9,496 nucleotides of DNA from an uncultured Clostridia bacterium (GCA_946405565.1 CAMJHU010000038.1:1-9496), one strand, 5' to 3'; positions 1-6,261 are shown, numbered from the stretch's first letter. Notes: generated from the letters alone by a model not told the origin. Made by a program: numbers and translations.

Positions 1-25
1 CGTATACGGGTGGTGGATGGAAACA

Positions 26-466
26 ATGTCGGACGAGTATTTTATTGTGAGGCGCGAGGCGATGCCGGCGGTCTTTCTGAAGGTTGTGGAGGTAAAACGG
101 CTGCTGGGAATCGGCGCGGCGCATTCGACGGCGGAAGCCGTGCGCATGGCAGGCATTTCCCGCGGGGCTTACTACAAATACAAGGACATGGTGGCGCCCT
201 ATGAGGACACGGGACCGTCGCGGGTGCTGACGGTGCAGTCGGTGCTGGAGGACCGTCCGGGCGTGCTGTCGTGCCTGATTACGTCGATTTCGGACGCGGG
301 GGCCAATATCCTCACCGTCAATCAGAATATCCCCGCCGACGGCGTGGCGTATGTCACGGTTTCGGTGCGGACCGATCATCTCTGCGTTCCGGTGTCGGAA
401 CTGCTGGAGCGGCTGCGGAACGTGAACGGGGTGGTTTCGGTGTCAGGCATTGGTCTGAGGCAATGA
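26..466 (+). CDS. Free-standing ACT domain protein, PheB-like (UPF0735)
   Basis: The product has 146 residues, close to B. subtilis PheB (about 147). The N-terminal third (MSDEYFIVRREAMP, then STAEAVRMAGISRGAYYKYK at about 34-53) matches the family pattern of a small helix-turn-helix-like segment with an SRxAxYKY core. Residues about 66-144 form one ACT domain, with the ligand-loop signature EDRPGVLS near 76-83 followed by GANILTVNQ. ACT domains bind amino acids and usually impose feedback control; no catalytic domain is present, so the protein is probably a regulatory partner. I chose ATG 26 over ATG 17 because the MSDEYFIV start fits the family and a GGTGGTGGATGG stretch lies just upstream. 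It sits directly before hom; its TGA overlaps an ATG (ATGA, 463-466) that is in frame with hom. Family assignment is firm; the ligand and the partner are not known from sequence. Confidence 0.9.
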   Translation: MSDEYFIVRREAMPAVFLKVVEVKRLLGIGAAHSTAEAVRMAGISRGAYYKYKDMVAPYEDTGPSRVLTVQSVLEDRPGVLSCLITSISDAGANILTVNQNIPADGVAYVTVSVRTDHLCVPVSELLERLRNVNGVVSVSGIGLRQ

Positions 467-522
467 CAGATGCTTTTGTATCAGAGAATAAAAATAATGG
501 ATTGGAAGGCGTGAAATTAGGT

Positions 523-1761
523 ATGGTAAAAATTGCGGTATTGGGTCACGGCGTGGTCGGTTCAGGCGTGGTGGAGATTCTCATGAAGAATCATGAGGGC
601 ATTGCCCACCGTGCCAAGGAGGAAATCGAGGTCAAGTATATTCTCGATCTGCGCGATTTTCCCGACCTGCCCTACGCGGATAAATTTGTGAAGGATTTTT
701 CCGTGATTGAGAAGGATCCCGAAGTGGAAATCGTCGTGGAGTGCATGGGCGGCGTGAATCCCGCGTTTGATTTCTGTATGCGAAGCCTGAAAGCGGGCAA
801 GAGCGTGGCGACCTCCAACAAGGAACTGGTAGCCGCCAAGGGGCAGGAACTGCTTCAGACCGCGCAGGACAACAACCTGAATTTCCTGTTTGAAGCCAGC
901 GTGGGCGGTGGCATTCCGATTCTGCGTCCCATTTCTCAGTGCATGGCTGCCAATGAGATTTCCGCGGTGGCGGGCATTCTCAACGGCACCACCAATTTCA
1001 TTCTGACCAAGATGATCACGGAAAATATGGCGTTTGACGACGCGCTCCGTCTGGCGCAGAATCTCGGTTACGCGGAGAAAAATCCCACCGCCGACGTGGA
1101 CGGTCACGACGCCTGCCGCAAAATCTGTATTCTCGCCTCGCTGGTCAGCGGCAAGCATATCTATCCTGACGATGTGTATGTGGAGGGTATCCGCAATATC
1201 ACGCTGGATGACGTTGCCTACGCGGAGAAGTTCGACGCTGCCATCAAGCTGATCGGTTTGTTCCGGAAGCAGGACAACGGCAAAATCCAGATCAATGTCG
1301 CGCCGCGTATGGTGTCCAAATCCTTCCCGCTCGCGGGGGTCAACGACGTCTTCAACGCGATCTGCGTGGTGGGTGACGCGACGGACGAAGTCATGTTCTA
1401 CGGCAAGGGCGCGGGCAAGATGCCCACCGCCAGCGCGGTGGTTGCCGACGTCATCGACTGCGTCAAGCACCGCAAGGCGCGCAAGTATCTCTACTGGGAG
1501 CCGGCGGAAAAGGGCATGGTCGCGGATTATCATGAGGAAGTCTGCTCAATGTATATGCGTCTCAACGGCAAGAGCAGCGAGGAGATCATGACCGTTGCCA
1601 ATGAGCTTTGCCGCGAGTGCATCTACACCGACGGCGTGAATGAGGATGAGATTGCCATTATCACCGATGTGGCGCCCTATTCCGAGCAGGAGAAGATCGC
1701 CAAGACGTTTCTGGCGCGCGGCATCAACGTGGTCAGCGCCATGAGAACACTCAAAATGTAA
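523..1761 (+). CDS. hom: Homoserine dehydrogenase
   Basis: This enzyme reduces aspartate semialdehyde to homoserine with NAD(P)H, the branch point towards threonine and methionine, in the cytoplasm. The 412-residue product has the Rossmann motif GHGVVGSG (8-15), ATSNKELVA (96-104), EASVGGGIP (124-132), NGTTN (154-158) and the family signature GYAEKNPTADVDGHDACRK, whose E185, D196 and K200 align with the substrate and catalytic residues of the yeast enzyme. The last 90 residues sit where the ACT domain usually lies but lack a DxPGV loop. ATG 523 gives the canonical MVKIAVLG start. Alternatives are ATG 463, which overlaps the ACT gene stop, and GTG 511; 467-522 is AT-rich and looks non-coding, and GGAAGG at 504-509 is the nearest SD, rather far from 523. 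The reading frame continues open upstream to 271, but that part is out-of-frame ACT gene sequence. Function is certain; the exact start is not. Confidence 0.95.
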   Translation: MVKIAVLGHGVVGSGVVEILMKNHEGIAHRAKEEIEVKYILDLRDFPDLPYADKFVKDFSVIEKDPEVEIVVECMGGVNPAFDFCMRSLKAGKSVATSNKELVAAKGQELLQTAQDNNLNFLFEASVGGGIPILRPISQCMAANEISAVAGILNGTTNFILTKMITENMAFDDALRLAQNLGYAEKNPTADVDGHDACRKICILASLVSGKHIYPDDVYVEGIRNITLDDVAYAEKFDAAIKLIGLFRKQDNGKIQINVAPRMVSKSFPLAGVNDVFNAICVVGDATDEVMFYGKGAGKMPTASAVVADVIDCVKHRKARKYLYWEPAEKGMVADYHEEVCSMYMRLNGKSSEEIMTVANELCRECIYTDGVNEDEIAIITDVAPYSEQEKIAKTFLARGINVVSAMRTLKM

Positions 1762-1817
1762 AAGCGTCATAGGATGATAACAGCCGGTCACGGCAGAAAA
1801 CACTTGACAGAATAACC

Positions 1818-1836
1818 GGGAGGTATGCAACAGATG
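1818..1836 (+). promoter_or_regulatory. lysC ribosome binding site that decides the start codon
   Basis: GGGAGG (1818-1823) lies 10 nt before ATG 1834 but only 1 nt before the in-frame ATG 1825. The spacing therefore favours 1834, which also gives the conserved MGLIVQKFGG N-terminus of the family. Confidence 0.8.
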
Positions 1837-3039
1837 GGTTTAATCGTTCAGAAATTCGGCGGCACATCGGTCGCCGACGCCGAGCGTGTGATGAATGTCG
1901 CTCGCATTGTGACAGACACCTATAAGCAGGGCAACAAGGTGGTCGTGGTGGTTTCCGCGCAGGGCGACACCACGGATGACCTGATTGAGAAGGCAAAGGA
2001 AATCAATCCGAGCGGTTCCAAGCGCGAGCTGGATATGCTCATGACCGCCGGCGAGCAGATTTCGATTTCGCTGCTGGCGATGGCGATTCAGAAGCTGGGA
2101 TACCCGGTGATTTCGCTGCTGGGCTGGCAGGCGGGCTTTGTCACCAGCTCGGTCTACGGCAGCGCGCGCATCCGGCGGATTGAGACCGAAAGACTGGAAA
2201 ACGAGCTGGATCAGAATAAGATTGTGGTGGTCGCGGGCTTCCAGGGTCTCAACAAGTACGACGATATGACCACGCTGGGCAGAGGCGGCAGCGATACCAG
2301 CGCGGTAGCGATTGCGGCGGCGCTCCATGCCGACCGGTGCCAGATTTTCACCGACGTGGAAGGCGTCTATACCGCCGACCCGCGCAAGATTGAAAATGCC
2401 GTCAAGCTCAAGGAAATCACCTATGACGAGATGCTGGAGCTTGCCACACTCGGTGCGCAGGTCTTGAATAACCGTTCGGTCGAAATGGCCAAGAAGTACA
2501 ACGTAGAACTCGAGGTGCTTTCTTCGCTTGTCAGAAAGCCCGGAACCATTGTGAAGGAGAATGCAAAGATGGAAAAAATGCTTATCAGCGGCGTTGCCAA
2601 GGACACACAGGTCGCCAGAATTTCGCTCATCGGTCTGCCGGATGAACCCGGCATCGCGTTCCAGGCGTTCAGCCGTCTGGCGGCAAAGAATATCAACGTC
2701 GATATCATTCTCCAGTCCATCGGACGTGACGGCACCAAGGATATCAGCTTCACGGTTGCCAAGGACAACGGCAAGGAAGCCGTGGCGATTATGAAGGAAT
2801 TCATCGAGAGCTGCGGCGGCAAGGACGCGCTGCTGGATACCGAAGTGGCGAAGGTGTCCATTGTGGGCGCGGGCATGGAGACCCACGCGGGCGTGGCGGC
2901 AAAGATGTTCGAGGCACTTTATGGCGCTCACATCAATATCCGCATGATCTCCACCAGCGAGATCAAGATTTCCGTCCTCATCAACGCCGAGGACGCCGAC
3001 AAGGCAGTCGCCGCGATTCACGCCAAGTTTATCGGTTAA
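1834..3039 (+). CDS. lysC: Aspartate kinase, B. subtilis LysC (aspartokinase II) type
   Basis: It phosphorylates aspartate with ATP, the first step to lysine, threonine and methionine. The 401-residue protein has the kinase N-terminus VQKFGGTSV (5-13), SKRELDMLMTAGEQ (62-75), LGRGGSDTSAVA (148-159) and TDVEGVYTADPR (173-184), then two C-terminal ACT domains from about 255 (RISLIGLPDEPGIAFQAF, later VSIVGAGMETHAGVA). Length and sequence follow B. subtilis LysC closely, which is lysine-sensitive; the inhibitor here cannot be read from sequence. It follows hom by 72 nt with no hairpin or clear promoter between, so the two are probably co-transcribed. No lysine riboswitch fits in that gap. A strong internal SD before Met246 suggests a second, short product (separate entry). 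An intrinsic terminator follows 36 nt after the stop. Confidence 0.96.
   Translation: MGLIVQKFGGTSVADAERVMNVARIVTDTYKQGNKVVVVVSAQGDTTDDLIEKAKEINPSGSKRELDMLMTAGEQISISLLAMAIQKLGYPVISLLGWQAGFVTSSVYGSARIRRIETERLENELDQNKIVVVAGFQGLNKYDDMTTLGRGGSDTSAVAIAAALHADRCQIFTDVEGVYTADPRKIENAVKLKEITYDEMLELATLGAQVLNNRSVEMAKKYNVELEVLSSLVRKPGTIVKENAKMEKMLISGVAKDTQVARISLIGLPDEPGIAFQAFSRLAAKNINVDIILQSIGRDGTKDISFTVAKDNGKEAVAIMKEFIESCGGKDALLDTEVAKVSIVGAGMETHAGVAAKMFEALYGAHINIRMISTSEIKISVLINAEDADKAVAAIHAKFIG
2554..2571 (+). promoter_or_regulatory. Internal ribosome binding site and in-frame start for an aspartokinase beta subunit
   Basis: AAGGAGA (2554-2560) precedes the in-frame ATG 2569, with 9 nt between GGAG and ATG. 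Starting there (Met246 of LysC, MEKMLISGV) gives a 156-residue protein made only of the ACT regulatory region. B. subtilis aspartokinase II is known to make its beta subunit from an in-phase internal start at the equivalent place. The site and spacing are seen directly; its use is inferred. Confidence 0.65.
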
Positions 3040-3075
3040 TTCATGTCATACGGTTTCAGATAATATATCAGAATC

Positions 3076-3125
3076 AGACCGGCGCATACGGTATCCGCTG
3101 AGATACGGTGTGCGCCGGTCTTTTT
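3076..3125 (+). terminator. Rho-independent terminator of the hom-lysC operon
   Basis: A 20-bp stem (3076-3095 with 3102-3121) has one G-T wobble and one G-G mismatch, a 6-nt loop CGCTGA and a TTTTT tract (3121-3125). It lies 36 nt after the lysC stop. Confidence 0.93.
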
Positions 3126-3171
3126 ATGAGGCAGGCATCAAAGAAAAAGATGGGAAACATGGGAATCCATC

Positions 3172-3200
3172 TTGCAAAACAGGGGATTTTGCGCTATAAT
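3172..3200 (+). promoter_or_regulatory. Sigma-A-type promoter of the rpn gene
   Basis: TTGCAA (3172-3177), a 17-nt spacer and a perfect TATAAT (3195-3200). The expected transcript start near 3206-3208 falls right at the GGGAGG SD (3207-3212), so the leader would be only about 14 nt. Placed just after the lysC terminator, it makes rpn an independent transcription unit. Confidence 0.85.
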
Positions 3201-3220
3201 ATAAACGGGAGGGATGGACG

Positions 3221-4084
3221 ATGTACCGGGATAATTCGATTGTGAAATTAAAGCTGGATGTGATTTTCAAGAGGGTGTTCGGCGACGAGAACGACAAGGA
3301 TATTCTCGCGGCGTTTTTATCCGCCATGCTGGAAATCTCGCGGGAGAGCATCCGGAAAATTGAGATCAACAACGTAGAACTGACGCCCAGCTATCTTGAC
3401 CGCAAATTCAGCCGACTGGATTTGCGGCTTGACGTGGACGGTCGGATTGTCAATGTGGAGATGCAGGTCAATTACGAACCGGATTTTCAGGAGCGGACGC
3501 TGTTCTATTGGTCAAAGCTGTTCAGTGATGAGTTGAAAGCGGGGGAGGAGTACGGTGAACTCAGACGCACCGTCTGCATTAACATCGTCAATTTCAACCT
3601 GTTTGACTGCGAAGATTACCATTCCCATTTCAAGGTGATGGAGTGTGACCGGCACGAAGTATTGTCGGATAAATTTGCCATACACTTTTTTGAACTCAGG
3701 AAGAAGAACAATATGCACAGAAACGCGCCGATGGAGGATTGGCTGCGATTGATTGACGCGGAAACGGAGGATGATCTCATGGAAATTCAGCGCACGACAC
3801 AGATACCGGAAGTCAGGAAAACCATTGTCAAGCTGCGCCATCTGAGCGCCGACGAGCAGGTACGCCAGCAGGCGTTTATGCGGGAGATTATGCTCCACGA
3901 CGAAGCGACCGCACTGGGACACGCCAGACGTGAAGGAATTGCCGAAGGCAGAGCCGAGGGCAGAGCCGAGGGCAGAGCTGAGGGCAGAGCTGAGGGCAGA
4001 GCCGAGGTTAAAGCCGAGGGAATCGAAAGAATGCGCGAGCTGGGCTTTGACGAGGAACAGATCAAGGCTGTTTTCGGAGAGTAG
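3221..4084 (+). CDS. Rpn family recombination-promoting nuclease (PD-(D/E)XK)
   Basis: The product has 287 residues, typical for the Rpn/YhgA-like family. The N-terminus (LKLDVIFKRVFGDENDKDIL, 10-29) and RLDLRLDVDGRIVNVEMQ (65-82) carry the PD-(D/E)XK core in its Rpn form, with D67 and E80-x-Q82 as the likely metal-binding and catalytic residues. Known Rpn proteins are DNA nucleases that raise RecA-independent recombination, and several in enteric bacteria act as growth-inhibiting antiphage toxins. The C-terminal part is charged and helical, with EGRA repeats at about 239-266 and a closing segment RMRELGFDEEQIKAVFGE. SD GGGAGG lies 8 nt before ATG 3221. The gene stands alone between two terminator-like hairpins. 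An internal SD and ATG at codon 187 predict a nested small protein. Family assignment is firm; a defence role is inferred. Confidence 0.9.
   Translation: MYRDNSIVKLKLDVIFKRVFGDENDKDILAAFLSAMLEISRESIRKIEINNVELTPSYLDRKFSRLDLRLDVDGRIVNVEMQVNYEPDFQERTLFYWSKLFSDELKAGEEYGELRRTVCINIVNFNLFDCEDYHSHFKVMECDRHEVLSDKFAIHFFELRKKNNMHRNAPMEDWLRLIDAETEDDLMEIQRTTQIPEVRKTIVKLRHLSADEQVRQQAFMREIMLHDEATALGHARREGIAEGRAEGRAEGRAEGRAEGRAEVKAEGIERMRELGFDEEQIKAVFGE
3779..4084 (+). CDS. Putative intragenic RpnS-like C-terminal protein (nested, same frame)
   Basis: GGAGG (3766-3770) lies exactly 8 nt before the in-frame ATG 3779 (Met187 of the Rpn protein), an optimal ribosome binding site inside the gene. The 101-residue product starts MEIQRTTQIPEVRKT, lacks the nuclease core and contains the whole EGRA repeat block. 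In enteric bacteria the C-terminal domain of Rpn proteins (RpnS) has been reported to be translated separately, to dimerise through a helix with variable four-residue repeats, and to block the full-length toxin (RpnL). The site, the length and the repeats seen here match that layout. GGAGG is also a natural Glu-Asp codon context (ACGGAGGAT), so chance is possible. Translation from 3779 is an inference. Confidence 0.55.
   Translation: MEIQRTTQIPEVRKTIVKLRHLSADEQVRQQAFMREIMLHDEATALGHARREGIAEGRAEGRAEGRAEGRAEGRAEVKAEGIERMRELGFDEEQIKAVFGE
3947..4018 (+). repeat. In-frame 12-bp tandem repeat encoding GRAE
   Basis: Five consecutive copies of GGCAGAGCCGAG (units 3 and 4 have GCT for GCC) run from 3947 to 4006, followed by a degenerate sixth (GTTAAAGCCGAG, VKAE). 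A degenerate unit (GIAE) precedes them. Units are codon-aligned, so gain or loss of a copy keeps the frame. They encode an alternating charged helix at residues 243-266 of the Rpn protein. Confidence 0.95.
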
Positions 4085-4115
4085 CGCTTGATTGATTTAT
4101 GCAAAATAAGAAATG

Positions 4116-4173
4116 ACCGCCGGAGCGGGAATTGCCATGAGATACAAAAAAGCAATTCTTCCGTTCCGGCGGT
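4116..4173. terminator. Long inverted repeat between convergent genes, probable bidirectional terminator
   Basis: Arms 4116-4135 and 4152-4173 pair over 20 bp (9 bp, a G-T wobble, 3 bp, a 2-nt TT bulge, 7 bp) around a 16-nt loop that ends in A6. On the plus strand a T-rich stretch (TTTCTGTTTTTTC, 4178-4190) starts a few bases after the stem; on the minus strand T-rich sequence also follows (complement of 4101-4114). It lies 31 nt after the rpn stop and 33 nt after the DUF4003 stop. The T tracts are not immediately adjacent to the stem, so efficiency is uncertain. Confidence 0.6.
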
Positions 4174-4206
4174 GATGTTTCTGTTTTTTCTGCGTTTGTC
4201 CGGAGA

Positions 4207-5175
4207 TCAGTCCACATTGGCGAGCGCGGCGGACGCGATAATGATACAGATGGCGGCTTGCTGGGCGGCAATCATGGCAAGGGTAGAGGCGGTCGCGGCG
4301 GTATGGGTGGTCTGCGCGGCGTCATACAGATCGGCGGTCAGCATGGCGGCGTGCATCAGCCGGGTTCCCTTGTCGATGCCGAAGAAGCCGTAGCCCTTCT
4401 GACCGGAAAGGTAATCGTCAATGGTCAGAATGGTATCGCGGAGCTTTTCGTTGTCGGTGTCCAGAATGGATACAGCCGCAAGCGTGGCGAGCGTGTAGAC
4501 ATCGTATTTTCTGCCGGCGTCCTTGAGCATATCATACAGTCCAGTGAGATGTTCCACCTTTTCGCGGGCAGAGCCGTCGGTAATCGACAGAATATGCGAT
4601 ACGGACTGTATGCTGTTCTGGCTGGAGAACTTCCCTTTCAGCAGGGTGTAGCAGGCTTCCATGTCGTCGATCAGCGTGGCATTGTCCTTTTCGGAAAGCG
4701 CCAGAAACGCGGCAAGCACGCTGTCCTCTTCGCCGGTGAGGAGGGGGTGCTTTTTCTTCATCTGCTGAAAGAGCTCCCTGCCTCTGGCGACAACGCTCTC
4801 CAGCTGTTCCTCGCCGATCATATCGGGAAGCAGGAATGCCAGAAGCGCCGAATAACTCGAGCTGCCGAAGGACTTCTTAATGACGGCATAAAACCCTGCC
4901 GCCCTGTCAAACGCGGCTTTGGGATCGTCCTTCATCGAGAGATTCACGGCAAATGGCGTGGCAACCATGCCGTTGAGAAAGGAAAACAGACCGGCATTCT
5001 TGCTGATGATGGATTTGCATTCCCTGAGCTTTTCCTCGTCCGCCCGGAACCAGCTGGCGGTCAGGGCATTGGCGGCAATCGGGTAAATATAGGCGCTTTC
5101 CATGGTAAAGACCTTTTTGAGCGCCGTTTGGTTTTCGATAAAGCTTTCACACAACGCGGTGATTTTTTCTTCCAT
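4207..5175 (-). CDS. DUF4003 family protein
   Basis: The 322-residue protein is recognised as DUF4003, a Firmicutes family of unknown function. Visible features are a mostly alpha-helical protein with MESAYIYPIAANALT near 25-39, FSFLNGMVATPFAVNLSM (64-81), SYSALLAFLLPD (108-119), a GYGFFGIDKGTRLMHAAM block (261-278) and a hydrophobic Ala/Ile-rich end (about 296-319) that could be a membrane-associating helix. No signal peptide or catalytic motif is evident. The start is supported by AAGGAG (complement of 5186-5191) about 10 nt before ATG. It lies 57 nt after the small glycine-zipper gene on the same strand, so co-transcription is likely. Family assignment is fairly confident; function is unknown. 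Confidence 0.85.
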   Translation of the reverse strand: MEEKITALCESFIENQTALKKVFTMESAYIYPIAANALTASWFRADEEKLRECKSIISKNAGLFSFLNGMVATPFAVNLSMKDDPKAAFDRAAGFYAVIKKSFGSSSYSALLAFLLPDMIGEEQLESVVARGRELFQQMKKKHPLLTGEEDSVLAAFLALSEKDNATLIDDMEACYTLLKGKFSSQNSIQSVSHILSITDGSAREKVEHLTGLYDMLKDAGRKYDVYTLATLAAVSILDTDNEKLRDTILTIDDYLSGQKGYGFFGIDKGTRLMHAAMLTADLYDAAQTTHTAATASTLAMIAAQQAAICIIIASAALANVD

Positions 5176-5232
5176 CGTTTATCGTCTCCTTTTTCTTGGG
5201 AATTGGATTGGATCGCCATATTTCGATCACTG

Positions 5233-5511
5233 TCATTGTTTTTTCTTTGTTACCGCGTCTGTCAGCGCCCCGACTGCCCCTCCGATTAACATGCCGATGA
5301 CCATACCCATCACCGCATAGTTCATGGACATATGCCCCAGCATCATGCCGAATACCAGACCGATAGGCATTCCTGACATCATTCCCACACCCGCGGCACT
5401 TTTCTTCTCTTTTTCGGGGGATTTCTGTTCCGCTTCTTCGGGCAATTGTTCATGATCGACTGCCGAGCTGAGTTCCTGCTTGCTTTCTTCCAGATTGTTG
5501 TTTTGGCTCAT
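5233..5511 (-). CDS. Small membrane protein with two glycine-zipper helices
   Basis: I do not recognise a named family. The 92-residue product has a hydrophilic, Glu/Lys-rich N-terminal part (1-39, EEAEQKSPEKEKK) and two hydrophobic helices at about 41-60 and 65-84. Glycines sit at exact four-residue spacing: G43, G47, G51, G55, G59 in the first and G69, G73, G77, G81 in the second. Both helices are Met-rich and the end is the basic KKKQ. This pattern favours tight helix packing or oligomers in the membrane, and positive-inside would place both ends in the cytoplasm. ATG 5511 is preferred over TTG 5520 because AAGGAG (5522-5527) is 10 nt from the ATG but only 1 nt from the TTG. It probably heads a unit with the DUF4003 gene. 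Function unknown. Confidence 0.75.
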   Translation of the reverse strand: MSQNNNLEESKQELSSAVDHEQLPEEAEQKSPEKEKKSAAGVGMMSGMPIGLVFGMMLGHMSMNYAVMGMVIGMLIGGAVGALTDAVTKKKQ

Positions 5512-5528
5512 TTTTCTCAATCTCCTTG

Positions 5529-5557
5529 TTAATATTACGCTCCGATGTATTTGTCAA
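5529..5557 (-). promoter_or_regulatory. Candidate promoter upstream of the glycine-zipper gene
   Basis: On the minus strand, TTGACA (5552-5557), a 17-nt spacer and TATTAA (5529-5534). The -35 is perfect but the -10 matches only 4 of 6 bases. The SD (5522-5527) lies one base after the -10, so a transcript from here would start within or after it. Either the leader is nearly absent or the site is fortuitous. Confidence 0.4.
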
Positions 5558-5611
5558 GCGGGTTTTCGCTTTTTCCGGATTAATTGTAAATATTCGTTTC
5601 ACACGATTTTA

Positions 5612-6235
5612 TTATTCCTCAAATTGACGTTTTTCCTTCAGTTCGCGTATCTGGCGGGTATAGGCGGGAACCGGCAGGATCATAGTGGCAAAAGCGAACA
5701 GCAGTGACGCGTAGCAGATCAGCGACAGACAGATGTCGGTCAGATCGGCTTCTTCCCATCGGATAAAATGAAAGGTATCCGTGATCCATATGTCCTCTGA
5801 AATCATTGCCGCCAAAACCACTAGGGCAATGACCGCCCAGACCATGTGATATTTACGACGCGCGGTGTAGTCGGCGATGAGCGCGTCGATATCGGTGTTG
5901 ATTTCAAAGGCGCCCAGATGGGCGGGACGTACCGCGTAAATGCGGGTCTTGGCGTCCAGATTGATTTCGGGCACGATCTCCGCGCCGGAATCGGTCAGAA
6001 TTTCGGTCATACGCTCGTAGCGTTGACGGCTGGCTTTGCGACCCTTGGTGTCGATGCCGGTTGTCACGCGCACGATGTATTCGCCCGGCTGGCACCGTTC
6101 AAAGGTGAACCACAATCCCAATAGGATTCTAATGGGTTTCCACCCCTGCTGGCACATCCTGTTGAGGTATTCTTCCTCCTGATCAATGGTCAGACGGAAT
6201 ACCGCTTTGGTCATTCTTTGGGCTTCTTTTTTCAT
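5612..6235 (-). CDS. DUF2812 domain membrane protein
   Basis: The 207-residue protein has a soluble N-terminal half typical of DUF2812: DQEEEYLNRMCQQGWKP (18-34), a short Trp/Phe-rich strand GLWFTFERCQPGEYIVRV (40-57) and a second alpha/beta part to about 126. Two transmembrane helices follow at about 131-146 and 167-189, ending in a charged cytoplasmic-looking tail (RQIRELKEKRQFEE). DUF2812 genes in Firmicutes are often found next to PadR regulators, as here; the biochemical role is unknown, and sensing of the membrane state is only a guess from this association. It starts 26 nt after the padR stop. GGAGAGGAG lies about 12 nt before ATG 6235, slightly long; a second ATG at codon 8 has no better SD. 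Two stop codons (TAATAA) end it, and no clear terminator follows. Confidence 0.85.
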   Translation of the reverse strand: MKKEAQRMTKAVFRLTIDQEEEYLNRMCQQGWKPIRILLGLWFTFERCQPGEYIVRVTTGIDTKGRKASRQRYERMTEILTDSGAEIVPEINLDAKTRIYAVRPAHLGAFEINTDIDALIADYTARRKYHMVWAVIALVVLAAMISEDIWITDTFHFIRWEEADLTDICLSLICYASLLFAFATMILPVPAYTRQIRELKEKRQFEE

Positions 6236-6261
6236 CCGTCAAAAAAACTCCTCTCCCGACA

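Noticed and set aside
271..522. Long N-terminal extension of the hom frame
   Set aside because: The extension overlaps the ACT gene in another frame and reads as Arg/Gly-rich nonsense; homoserine dehydrogenases start at the GxGxxG region near 523.
562..1533. 323-residue minus-strand open frame opposite hom
   Set aside because: It is antisense to a clear homoserine dehydrogenase, has no recognisable motif and is His/Asp-rich low-quality sequence typical of the complement of GC-biased codons.
1804..1809. TTGACA between hom and lysC as a lysC promoter
   Set aside because: A -10 at 17 nt would fall on the lysC start codon, and no TATAAT-like hexamer is there.
1762..1833. Lysine riboswitch before lysC
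   Set aside because: The 72-nt gap is too short for an L-box and shows no hairpin.
1840..3021. 393-residue minus-strand open frame opposite lysC
   Set aside because: It mirrors lysC almost exactly, has no plausible SD or domain, and arises from the codon bias of the true gene.
3947..4018. CRISPR-like short regular repeats
   Set aside because: The 12-bp units are contiguous, without spacers, codon-aligned and inside a coding region.
4258..5289. 343-residue plus-strand open frame opposite DUF4003
   Set aside because: It is antisense to a recognised family with a proper SD and has no family resemblance of its own.
5512..5611. Terminator after the DUF2812 gene
   Set aside because: Only 4-5 bp stems without a T-tract were seen on the minus strand, so read-through into the glycine-zipper gene remains possible.
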